From: Bacilli bacterium
GTDB taxonomy: Bacteria; Bacillota_I; Bacilli_A; MAG-NZ
Direction of reading: 5' to 3'
Length of the DNA: 64,000 nucleotides
Assembly (NCBI GenBank): GCA_018401215.1
Contig: JAGYLA010000001.1
Location: forward strand, 1-64,000
Positions 1 to 8,400 of the stretch are shown here, piece after piece (position 1 is the stretch's first letter; every line of letters starts with the position of its first letter). The notes under the pieces were generated by a model. The model was not told the origin of the DNA. It was given only the letters and a program-made list of their open reading frames with translations, and did not search any database. A program made the position numbers and the translations under genes.

Positions 1-321
1 ATTGTTGTGAATTGCATTATCTTAGGCCGTGCAGAAGCATTTGCGGCCAAAAATGGTCCAATTGCCTCAATGGTCGATGGATTTGCAATGGGCACTGGTT
101 TCTTAGGTGGATTGACATTGCTTGCCATTTTCCGTGAAGTGTTCGGTTCTGGGTCGTTTATGGGCAATGAAATTACATTGATTACTGATTACAACTTCCA
201 ACTTCGATTACTGACGGCTCCAGCAGGAGCGTTCTTGGTCTTTGGATTGTTGGTTGCTCAAATTGTTAAATACAAGCAGTTCAAAGAAGACAAAGAAGCA
301 GCGATGGAGGCCACAGCATGA
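1..321 (+). CDS. rnfE: Rnf complex subunit RnfE, C-terminal part (5' end outside window)
   Basis: This is the end of an integral membrane subunit of the Rnf ferredoxin:NAD+ oxidoreductase, which couples electron transfer from ferredoxin to NAD+ with ion pumping. The frame is open to base 1, so the gene enters from the left. About 106 of roughly 200 residues are present. The family signature NCIILGRAEAFA opens the fragment, followed by a DGFAMGTGF segment and hydrophobic helices, which is typical of RnfE/NqrD. The stop overlaps the rnfA start by 4 bases, and gene order E-A-B is that of canonical rnf operons. Identification is firm; function as a working complex depends on genes upstream of the window. 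Confidence 0.93.
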   Translation: MVVNCIILGRAEAFAAKNGPIASMVDGFAMGTGFLGGLTLLAIFREVFGSGSFMGNEITLITDYNFQLRLLTAPAGAFLVFGLLVAQIVKYKQFKEDKEAAMEATA

Positions 322-893
322 ATCTAATTGGGATTGCTTTTGGCGCGATTTTCGTTTCCAATGTTGTCTTGGCTCAGTTTTATGGATTGTGTTCCTTTCT
401 GGGTGTCTCCAAAAAACGTGGTCCAGCGTTATCCATGGGGGCAGCGGTTACCCTTGTCATTACCTTAAGTGCGATTATTTCTTGGGTGATTGATTATTAC
501 ATCCTTGTGCCATTTGATCTGCGTTATTTGAACACCATTGTATTTATTTTAGTCATCGCTGCGTTTGTCCAATTGGTTGAGATGACAATCAAACGTTTTA
601 GTCCACCACTCTATCAGTCACTTGGTGTGTATTTACCACTGATTACTACAAACTGTGCGGTGTTGGGGGTTGCCATCGACGCGACTCAACAATTGAGTTA
701 TAATTTTGTTGAAACGGCAACGTATGCGTTCTTTATCTCAGTGGGTTATGCTTTTGTCATCTACCTATTTAGTGCAATTCGTGAAGAGATGGATGCGTAT
801 GACGTACCAAGAAACTATCAAGGCCTTGGTGTTGGATTGATTACCGCCTTTATTCTTGCAATGGCGTTTTCTGGCTTTGTGGGGGTGGTTTGA
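318..893 (+). CDS. rnfA: Rnf complex subunit RnfA
   Basis: RnfA is a six-helix membrane subunit of the Rnf complex, homologous to NqrE. The 191-residue length is normal. Motifs visible are NVVLAQFYGLCSFLGVSKK near the N-terminus and PLITTNCAVLGVA mid-protein; the conserved cysteines in these two half-helices are those that bind the intramembrane iron-sulfur centre in RnfA/RnfE. The start ATG overlaps the rnfE stop (ATGA) and the stop overlaps the rnfB start, which implies translational coupling within one operon. Confidence 0.95.
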   Translation: MNLIGIAFGAIFVSNVVLAQFYGLCSFLGVSKKRGPALSMGAAVTLVITLSAIISWVIDYYILVPFDLRYLNTIVFILVIAAFVQLVEMTIKRFSPPLYQSLGVYLPLITTNCAVLGVAIDATQQLSYNFVETATYAFFISVGYAFVIYLFSAIREEMDAYDVPRNYQGLGVGLITAFILAMAFSGFVGVV

Positions 894-1198
894 TGTTTGT
901 AGTATTGGGATTAGCATTATCGCTTAGTGTCGGTTTGGCCGTCATTTTGTCGTTTGCTTCAGAAGCACTCCATGTTCCAGAAGATCCACGATTGAATGAT
1001 TTGATTAATTTGCTCCCACTGGCCAACTGTGGTCAATGTGGAAACCCTGGATGCAAGGGGATGGCAGAAGCCATTTTAGGAGAAAATACTCGATTGTCGG
1101 CATGCAAGCCCGGTGATCAAGCAATGCGTGAGCGAATCCGTGAGTACTTGGAAACCCACCCAAGCGAAGAGGGCGAGTTTACAAAGGTAAAAATGTAA
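893..1198 (+). CDS. rnfB: Short RnfB-like iron-sulfur subunit lacking ferredoxin domains
   Basis: The protein has one N-terminal membrane helix (about residues 1-22) followed by the RnfB-type [4Fe-4S] domain, with cysteines at about 46, 49, 54 and 71 in the pattern C-x2-C-x4-C-x16-C (NCGQCGNPGCKG ... ACKPG). It then stops at 101 residues. Family members normally run to about 190-330 residues and carry two or more further [4Fe-4S] ferredoxin motifs, which are absent here. I chose ATG 893, which overlaps the rnfA stop as TGATG, over TTG 890. The next gene starts directly after the stop codon, so no lost ferredoxin part lies downstream. Electrons would have to enter through another subunit or a separate ferredoxin-like protein. 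Confidence 0.85.
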   Translation: MFVVLGLALSLSVGLAVILSFASEALHVPEDPRLNDLINLLPLANCGQCGNPGCKGMAEAILGENTRLSACKPGDQAMRERIREYLETHPSEEGEFTKVKM

Positions 1199-1636
1199 AT
1201 GAAGAAGATTCTCTTGTTGGTGGTTGTTCTTGTTTTAGCAGCATGCGAACAACCAGCATATCGCATGGACAATTTGGACGATTACATCATGAATACTACA
1301 GTTCAAAAGGTCGATGTACGTGGCCAAGCAGAACGAGTAGCCAATGGGTATGTCGATTATTTTCAAGTCATTCCATTGTTTGAGTATTTAGCGGAAGAAG
1401 CGATTGATTTGTCCTTAGGGTACGACCGATTCCGTGCAACAGATATTAAAAACGAAGCTTTGCTTCGAACGTTGTTTGATGAAGAGGCAACTGCGATTGT
1501 CATTATGTGTAATAGTGGTGCGCGCAGCGCGTATGTCGTTGCAGTACTAGAACACCTCGGGTATGAGAATGTCTACAACTTAGGTGGGTATCAATCCTAT
1601 CAAGGGGCATACTATATACGTGGTCAGCAACAATAA
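1199..1636 (+). CDS. Rhodanese-like lipoprotein in the rnf operon
   Basis: This is a 145-residue protein with a lipoprotein signal (MKKILLLVVVLVLAAC, lipobox Cys16) followed by a rhodanese-like fold. VDVRGQAE near residue 38 resembles the usual IDVR motif, and the loop CNSGARSAY carries a candidate catalytic Cys104. It would be anchored on the outer face of the membrane and could handle persulfide sulfur or act as a thiol protein; the substrate is unknown. It starts at the base after the rnfB stop and is followed by a terminator, so it is the last gene of the rnf operon. The lipoprotein and rhodanese calls are well supported; the link to Rnf is inferred from position. Confidence 0.85.
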   Translation: MKKILLLVVVLVLAACEQPAYRMDNLDDYIMNTTVQKVDVRGQAERVANGYVDYFQVIPLFEYLAEEAIDLSLGYDRFRATDIKNEALLRTLFDEEATAIVIMCNSGARSAYVVAVLEHLGYENVYNLGGYQSYQGAYYIRGQQQ

Positions 1637-1640
1637 AACA

Positions 1641-1666
1641 AAACCCATCCGGATGGATGGGTTTTT
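1641..1666. terminator. Bidirectional rho-independent terminator between rnf and hyd operons
   Basis: A perfect 10-bp stem (AAACCCATCC / GGATGGGTTT) with a 4-base loop is followed by a T run. The A-rich left side allows the same hairpin to end the convergent hyd transcript. Confidence 0.9.
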
Positions 1667-1667
1667 A

Positions 1668-3458
1668 TTATCGATTAATAACTGACTTATCAAGATATGT
1701 TGTGTGTAAATATCGTTTTGCGGTTGGACTAGCCACTTCTTTGACTTTTGTTTTATAGAATTGGACCAATTCATTCGATGGTACATATTGGTTATCGTAA
1801 TGAATGGATTGTTCGAGACTTCGTCGACGAAGTGTGGTGACATCAAGACCGCTTTTATACTCTTCGCGTAGAATTGGTTGGCCACCGCCATTAATACAAC
1901 CTCCAGGACAACCCATGAATTCCACATAATGGAATTGTTCATAGGGAAGCCCTTGGGCTTTGTTTGATTCTTGGATTGCCAAGTAATCCATCATGTCTTG
2001 CATCCCTTTTCCACCTTGAGCAGAAGCGACCAAGACTTCTTGACCTTGGATCATCACGGTAGCTTTGAATAAGATTGAGTCAGCCTGCAACGGTTCATAC
2101 ACAATCTCTTGTGTAGGAGTTTCACCGGTTTGGCGTTGCGCTGTACGTAAGATTTGTTCCATCAATCCCCCATTGACTGTAGGGATTGCTAACGCATTTG
2201 CTGAGTGATCAAGTGGGCTCTCAATTGTCACTGGCGTGACATCATCAATGTCAATTCTAGCGTATTGAATCATTCGCGCGAGTTCACGTGTTGTAATGAC
2301 CGCATCGACGTTCTTGAGGCCATCGTTGACCATATCGTCACGGTCCGCTTCGGTTTTATGGGCCGTACATGGAGAAATTGTGACAACAAACAATTTGGTT
2401 GCATCAACCCCGTATACATCGTGAGCAATGAAATTCTTCACAAAACTCCCTTGCATCATGTGAGGTGCTTTGGCGGTTGAAATGTGAGACAACATCTCGG
2501 GATGGTTTTGTTCCGCGTAACGAATCCAACCTGCACTACAAGAACTAAATAGGGGGAATCGGTTTTGATCTTCTGGTTGAGCAAGTTCATGAAGTAGTTC
2601 ATGCGCACTCTCGACCACCGCAAAGTCTTGGGCCAAGTTTGTTGTTGTAATGTCATCAAAGCCCATCAATTGTAATGCACCAAAGATTTGACCTTCGTAG
2701 GTTTCAACAGGGGTTCCAATATCATACCCAAACTCTTCCCCGATTGCTGCGCGAACCGCAGGGTCAATTTGTGCAACGACAAACGTGTTAGGGTCATCGA
2801 GTGCTGCTTCGACGCGTTTGATGTGGTCGCGTTCAACAATTGCCGCAGTGGGACATACTTTTGTACACAGTCCACAACCGATGCAGTTGACTTCATCCAG
2901 CGACCCTTTGCCAAACACAGGGGAAATGACACTGTCATAGCCGCGTTCCATGTATTCCAAAACGCCTACTCCAGCAATTTGATCACACACAGCAATGCAG
3001 GAAGAACAATGGACACATTTGGATGAATCCAATGTGATGGAAGATGATTCATTGAGTTTTAGTTCTTTGCCTTCAAGCTCAAACGAATGTTTAAATACAT
3101 CATCCACGTTGTACAAACGCATCTGATCAAACAAGTCGCAATTTTTTTCTCGTGGACAAGTCCAACAATCAAATGAGTGATAACTAGCAAGCAATTCTAA
3201 AGTTTGTTTTCTTGAATTGTTAACGCGTTCGGTCTCGGTGTTGACAACCATTCCATCGGCAGCTTCTAACGTACATGTCGTTTGCAGTCGACTGCCGTTA
3301 ACTTCAGCAACACACATACGGCATGCTGCAATATCATTCAGGTCTTTTAAGTAACACAGCGTAGGGACATCAACCTGTTGAACTTGCAATACATCCAGGA
3401 CAGTTTGACCTTGTTCGGCTTCAACGACATTTCCATTGATTGTCATTGAGATTTTCAT
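1668..3458 (-). CDS. hydA: [FeFe]-hydrogenase catalytic subunit, NADH-dependent trimeric type, divergent active-site motifs
   Basis: The 596-residue protein has the domain order of bifurcating hydrogenase HydA: [2Fe-2S] (Cys35, 46, 49, 62), His-ligated [4Fe-4S] (His94, Cys98, 101, 107), two ferredoxin [4Fe-4S] motifs (Cys148-158 and Cys192-202), then the H-cluster domain. The three H-cluster motifs read SSCSAGW (residues 305-311), ISPCTAHKTEA (361-371) and GCPGGCINGGGQP (516-528). The third is canonical; the first two depart from TSCCPxW and MPCxxKxxE. The first ORF codon overlaps the hydB stop (ATGA). Family knowledge says such complexes use NADH and reduced ferredoxin to make H2. Because several residues expected around the H-cluster or proton path differ, catalytic behaviour should be treated as unproven. 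Confidence 0.88.
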   Translation of the reverse strand: MKISMTINGNVVEAEQGQTVLDVLQVQQVDVPTLCYLKDLNDIAACRMCVAEVNGSRLQTTCTLEAADGMVVNTETERVNNSRKQTLELLASYHSFDCWTCPREKNCDLFDQMRLYNVDDVFKHSFELEGKELKLNESSSITLDSSKCVHCSSCIAVCDQIAGVGVLEYMERGYDSVISPVFGKGSLDEVNCIGCGLCTKVCPTAAIVERDHIKRVEAALDDPNTFVVAQIDPAVRAAIGEEFGYDIGTPVETYEGQIFGALQLMGFDDITTTNLAQDFAVVESAHELLHELAQPEDQNRFPLFSSCSAGWIRYAEQNHPEMLSHISTAKAPHMMQGSFVKNFIAHDVYGVDATKLFVVTISPCTAHKTEADRDDMVNDGLKNVDAVITTRELARMIQYARIDIDDVTPVTIESPLDHSANALAIPTVNGGLMEQILRTAQRQTGETPTQEIVYEPLQADSILFKATVMIQGQEVLVASAQGGKGMQDMMDYLAIQESNKAQGLPYEQFHYVEFMGCPGGCINGGGQPILREEYKSGLDVTTLRRRSLEQSIHYDNQYVPSNELVQFYKTKVKEVASPTAKRYLHTTYLDKSVINR

Positions 3459-4825
3459 GCGGCTACCTCATTGAAGCATTTGCCACAGCGGCAATGTTTG
3501 TCGCGAATATGTTCAACAAACTCATCCTCAAAACTATACAGTGCCGAATACATTGTCATGCCCATGGCAACGCCCAAGCCGCAAAGGCTCGCATCACGCA
3601 TGTGCTCAGCTAAGTCTTTCATTTTTTGTAAGTCATCCATGGTCGCTTCCCCTTCGATGATTTTTTCGAAAAACTGAGTCATTTTACGAGTCCCAGCTCG
3701 ACACGGGGTACAGCGCCCACAACTTTCAATCGCAAGCAAGTCGACATTGAAATGCATAAAATGCATCAAACAAGTGGAGTCATCAAGAAACACGGTACCA
3801 CCAGAACCAACCATGACTTGTCGTTTTTTGAACGTGTCGAATTGAATTGGCATATCGATGTCATTTGGTCCAAGCATCGTGATGTTAGGGCTACCTGTAA
3901 CAAATGCCTTGAATTGACGACCTTCACGCATTCCACCACCAAGCTCAATCAATTCACGAATCGTTGTTCCCAAAGGTACTTCGACGGTTTTTGGTTCCTT
4001 TAATTGACCAGTTAAGGTAAATACCTTTGTGCCTTCGCTTCCGGGTACGCCCATGGAAGCGAACCATTCACCACCATTGAGTAAAATTTGAGGAACAATC
4101 CCTAATGTTTCTACGTTATTGATGATTGTTGGTTTATTGAATAACCCTTCGATGGCGGGAAACGGTGGCTTGTTCTTTGAGTTACCACGAAGACCCTCGA
4201 TTGAAGAAATGATCGATGTTTCCTCACCGCAAATATACGCACCTGCACCACGGTACATAATGATGTCAAAATCAACGCCACTGCCCATGATGTTTTTACC
4301 CAACAGGTTTTTAGCGATTGCTTGTTCGATTGCATGTTCCATCGCACGTTGTGCTTCAGGATATTCATATCGGATATAGACATAGCCAATCGTTGCGCCT
4401 GTCGCAAACCCAGCTATGATCATGCCTTCAATCGCACAATGAGGATCTTGACGCATTAAGACACCATCAATTGTCGCAGCGGACTCGCCTTCATCGGCAT
4501 TCATGATAATGTAATGTTGTTTGTCGGATTTTTTGACAAAACTCCATTTCATCCCGGTAGGAAATCCCCCACCACTGCGGCCTTTTAACCCTGATTTCTT
4601 GACTTCTTCAATGACATCATCTGGGGTCATCGAAAACAAAACCTTATGCAAGGCCTTGTATCCATCTCTAGCGATATATTCATCAATGGAATACGGATCA
4701 ATGATGTAGGCGTTTTTTAATTTGATCCGTAATTCTTTGGTTTTGTCATGGCGCAAATCTTTATCAAATTTGTTACCAACCGATTGTAAAACTTCTTGTT
4801 GAATTCGGTTAAGTTCTTGTATCAT
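3455..4825 (-). CDS. hydB: NuoF-like diaphorase subunit of the hydrogenase (short HydB)
   Basis: The subunit carries the NADH/FMN site and an iron-sulfur cluster. Visible motifs are GRSGGGFPTGMKW (about 82-94), NADEGE (about 109), ICGEET, and ESCGRCTPCRAG with Cys369, 372, 375 plus Cys415 for a [4Fe-4S] cluster. At 456 residues it is shorter than classic HydB (about 550-620), lacking both the N-terminal thioredoxin-like [2Fe-2S] domain and the C-terminal two-cluster ferredoxin domain. A small Cys cluster (HCRCGKC, about 444-450) near the C-terminus might bind a metal. The FMN loop after NADEGE differs from the usual EPGTFKDR. It overlaps hydC and hydA by 4 bases each. Confidence 0.9.
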   Translation of the reverse strand: MIQELNRIQQEVLQSVGNKFDKDLRHDKTKELRIKLKNAYIIDPYSIDEYIARDGYKALHKVLFSMTPDDVIEEVKKSGLKGRSGGGFPTGMKWSFVKKSDKQHYIIMNADEGESAATIDGVLMRQDPHCAIEGMIIAGFATGATIGYVYIRYEYPEAQRAMEHAIEQAIAKNLLGKNIMGSGVDFDIIMYRGAGAYICGEETSIISSIEGLRGNSKNKPPFPAIEGLFNKPTIINNVETLGIVPQILLNGGEWFASMGVPGSEGTKVFTLTGQLKEPKTVEVPLGTTIRELIELGGGMREGRQFKAFVTGSPNITMLGPNDIDMPIQFDTFKKRQVMVGSGGTVFLDDSTCLMHFMHFNVDLLAIESCGRCTPCRAGTRKMTQFFEKIIEGEATMDDLQKMKDLAEHMRDASLCGLGVAMGMTMYSALYSFEDEFVEHIRDKHCRCGKCFNEVAA

Positions 4826-5298
4826 GAGTGGTCCTCCAGGTTGTTTAGGTATTGACGAAGTTCTTGTTCTGAAACATGTAGATGCATGGTGTGATCAATT
4901 TCAACATTTGGTGAATGCTCACAGCGGCCAAAACAACGCCCAATTCGTAAACTAACTTCACCGTCCGCTCTGGTTTCACCGGGAGCGACTTGTAAGACTT
5001 CGCTTGCAACTGCCAGCAAGTGTTTGGACTCTTGCATATAACAAGACGTTCCTACACAGACTTCAATTACGTGATTACCAAGTGGGGTCATCGTAAAGTA
5101 ATCATAAAATGTGACGATACCACTAACTCTAGCAACAGATACGTTCATTACTTCAGCAATGACTTTTTGCGCGGCCACAGGAACACATCGAAATTGTTCT
5201 TGGGCAATATGAACCACAGGCAATAAGCCGTCCGGTCTATCTTTATAAGGCACGATGGCCTCTTTGAATGTTTGTAATGCTTCTTGAGTATATTCCAC
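4822..5298 (-). CDS. hydC: NuoE-like [2Fe-2S] subunit of the hydrogenase
   Basis: This 158-residue thioredoxin-like ferredoxin has cysteines at 81, 86, 122 and 126 (CVGTSC ... CFGRC), the family pattern for NuoE/HydC. It is the first gene of the hydC-hydB-hydA operon and passes electrons between the flavin subunit and HydA in related complexes. The start is GTG, chosen because AAGGAG lies 8 bases upstream and the encoded N-terminus matches the family length. Confidence 0.93.
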   Translation of the reverse strand: MEYTQEALQTFKEAIVPYKDRPDGLLPVVHIAQEQFRCVPVAAQKVIAEVMNVSVARVSGIVTFYDYFTMTPLGNHVIEVCVGTSCYMQESKHLLAVASEVLQVAPGETRADGEVSLRIGRCFGRCEHSPNVEIDHTMHLHVSEQELRQYLNNLEDHS

Positions 5299-5326
5299 GA
5301 GTAAGGCTCCTTAATCAACTATGTTT

Positions 5327-5332
5327 ATTGTA
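5327..5332 (-). promoter_or_regulatory. Candidate -10 element for the hydCBA operon
   Basis: Read on the minus strand, TACAAT sits about 28 bases before the hydC start. The -35 region at 17-base spacing is ATTCAT, which is poor, so the promoter may need an activator. The assignment rests on the -10 match and position. Confidence 0.4.
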
Positions 5333-5365
5333 CCGATGAAACCAATGAAATGAATGGCTTTTTAG

Positions 5366-5382
5366 CGAAAGTTTAACGTTCG
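5366..5382. promoter_or_regulatory. 17-bp near-perfect palindrome, candidate operator for hyd
   Basis: CGAAAGTTTAACGTTCG is an odd-length inverted repeat with 7 of 8 base pairs matching around a central T. It lies in the divergent region between hydC and the large lipoprotein gene, just upstream of the weak hyd -35 region, a position suited to an activator. It matches no regulator consensus that I recognise. Confidence 0.4.
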
Positions 5383-5436
5383 TTCAATTTCATATTGTAT
5401 CAAATGTTACATAATAATTTCTTCGCTTTTGTGAAG

Positions 5437-5465
5437 TTGTTGCCCCTGAATGAAGGTGTTATAAT
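5437..5465 (+). promoter_or_regulatory. Promoter of the large lipoprotein gene
   Basis: TTGTTG and TATAAT are separated by 17 bases, a good sigma-A-type promoter. Transcription would start near 5472, just ahead of the TGAGG ribosome site and the ATG at 5486. Confidence 0.6.
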
Positions 5466-5485
5466 TGTGAGACACATGAGGCAAC

Positions 5486-8400
5486 ATGAAAAAAATATCT
5501 TTGTTCATTGCGATGACACTTCTTGTGATTGGGATTGGTGCTTGCGAATCAAATATTGTCGAAATCCCAATTGAGACCGAAGAACCGGTTGTACCAGTCG
5601 AACGAGAACCAGACACCAATGGCGTTGATTCTTCCCCTGAAGTCATTGTTGAATTTGTCGATCGTTTTATTACGGTGCCAGCAAACGTAGAGCGTCAACG
5701 TCGCTATTTACCAGGCACATATATGCTTTCAGAATCACGATCCAACGAACAAAGTGGATATGTTTTTTCTGTTGTTGTCATTGATGATTTTGGCTATATT
5801 GCCGGTGTTTATATTGATCAAACACTCTCAACAAGAAACCTATTTCGTAGTCCATCAGGAACGTTTTATGCATTTGTTCGAGGAAACCGAGTCAACATTC
5901 CTGATGCATATCGTGTGATTGAGCTGAAGACTCCGTTTGAATCGTATCCTACAACGAATGATGCGATTCGTACGACTGATTTGGTGGTTGGAATTGATGA
6001 TGAAGCGATTCGACAATTGGTTCGAATTCCTGTCAATGAGACCAAACAATTAGCAGCATCTCGTGTTGCAACGACCGGTGCACTTAATTATCAACAACAA
6101 ATGCAAGCTGTCGCTCAAAAAATTGTTGATGACAATACGACGTATGGCATCAATTTTATTGAAAAGAATGGTGTTATGACTGCATCAAACGTTGAAGGGG
6201 TTACCGAAGCTCTTGATGTGCCATTGTTTTTGGTCCAATCCATCTTAGATGGTCCTGCGGCATTGCCAGAAGATGCAACGCTGCGTTCATTGAGTCAACC
6301 TCGTTATGGTGTGTATGAAACAGGAATCTACACGACGTTTTCTCCCCTTTCTTATGTTGATGAGGGGCTTGTTCATGGATTCAGTATTGTTGTGGTAGAT
6401 GACTTTGGGCGAATGATTGGTGTGTATTTGGATGAAATTGTCGCCTCGACAGCCCGCTCTTCGGTTGTTGCCTCCAAACAAATCTTAAAAACAGCCGTTG
6501 GACTGTCTGCTACTCAAACATTGGAGTGGTTCGAACAAGCCAACATGGTAGCAAATCAAATCGTCTCTAACCAAGGAATTCAAGGAATCACCTTAGCAAC
6601 GCCGACTGAAGTGGTGGATGAAGTTCTTGCTGGTCAAGCGCCACTTCGAATTACAAACATGTCAAACATTACCATTCGTGCAAACGAAATTCTTCTAGCA
6701 ACCAAAGACAACCTAGCGCAAGCGATGGTTACGGATTATGTCGATGGAACGTATATCACTTCAAATTCATCCGCCTTTACTTACGTTACGATTCAAGACC
6801 AACAAATTGTTGATGTTTATGTCGACCGTTTTGTTTTGCGTGAGCAAGCACAAGTGTTTCGCCGTGGACAAGCAAGCAATGTGGAACGTATCGTCCGACA
6901 GTTTTCAACCCCAACCGGTAATGTCAGTGCAGATGTTTTGGTCTATTCTATTGGGGAATCGTATTATAGTGTTCACCGAGTGTCACAAGTTAACAACATA
7001 GTATTGCCGGCAAATCAAATCATTTCAATCGATCAAGCTATCGTCTTAACTGAGGAAGAGTTGGCCACAAAACGCCCTGTTCCAGGGATGCACACAGCTT
7101 CAAGTTTGCGCCGCGTTGATGCAGCTCAGGATACATGGGTGACCGACCAACAACAACTTGCGAATGCGATTGGAAACAAAGGAACGATAACCGATTTTCA
7201 AGTAGTGAATGGTCGCATTCCTAGCTTAACTTCAATTCCTCAACTACAAGTCGCAAATGTACTTGGGTTGGTTGCTGAAGGGTTGTATCAAGCCCGACAA
7301 GTGACAAGGTCTGGATTGAGTGTTCCGTTTATTGCTCAATCAACACCGCTTGCCAACGGGTCATACGTTAGCCATTCGGCACCTGACGTTAATGGTGCAA
7401 TTCATTTCACTTACATGGTGGTAAAAGACGGGGTGATTATTACTTGGATTGTCGATTCGACATTGCTTGTTGATGACACCTTACAATCAGTGATGGTTTC
7501 ATCACTGCCGCAAAAACAAGAGTTAATACAACTCTCCAATGCGCTACGTGAGTCCCAAACAACCATGTTGTATTCATTGATTGTTTCGCCAGCACCAAAC
7601 CCGACCATTCAATCGATTCAGTCCATAGATTTAAGAGACTCAGACAATGCACCACTACGTTTCGACGCTCATTACACAGTTCTTGATGACGTCATTCGTC
7701 AAGCAACAGAAGCCAAACAAACGCAAGACATTCGTTGGATTCGTGATTACTTTAACAACAGTGAAACGTACTTTAAATCCAAAACGCTCATTGAACAACA
7801 AACCACAAGCAACTGGTTGCCTAGTTCCATAACTGATCCTGCACTGAGTGATTCGTATCGATTGGAATGGCGAACAAGTGAGCGAGCATTGAGCTTAACG
7901 TTGCTTGGTCAGTCTTACTCGGCGTTTGTTTCACGCTTGGATGCAAGTTCCAATGCCTTTATTGAGTTGGAGATTTATCGTCCTGGACAAAACTTTGCGA
8001 TTTCAAGACAAGTCTTTGAATTACCCATGCGACAACGTACAGTATTTGGAACTACGTTACTTAATTCTCAGGCATTTGACTTGCCTAGTAACACGTTGTT
8101 AGCGGGCACACAATTTACTCTACCAAACTCAAATGAGCTCGCTGTCTCATGGCAAAGCACTCGTCCGCAAGTGATGAGTGCAGCAGGACTTACGGCCAAT
8201 GTGTCACAAGCAACACCCGTCGACATGATTGCTTACATTGATTTGGATGGCAATGGAGAACTGGGTCCCAACGAACCATCGCGAACGTATGCATTGACCA
8301 TTTTACCGTTACCGCTCGCATTAACACGCTTGCGTGCGGAATTGGATACGAATACCATTGGCGAATTTATTGGTAATCAAGTGACACTAGGAACCGCCTC

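Noticed and set aside
2205-3026. Plus-strand ORFs of 91 and 112 residues opposite hydA
   Set aside because: They mirror the codon pattern of hydA on the other strand and match no family.
5366-5382. LexA (SOS) box
   Set aside because: The firmicute box needs four bases between CGAAC and GTTCG; the arms here are spaced differently.
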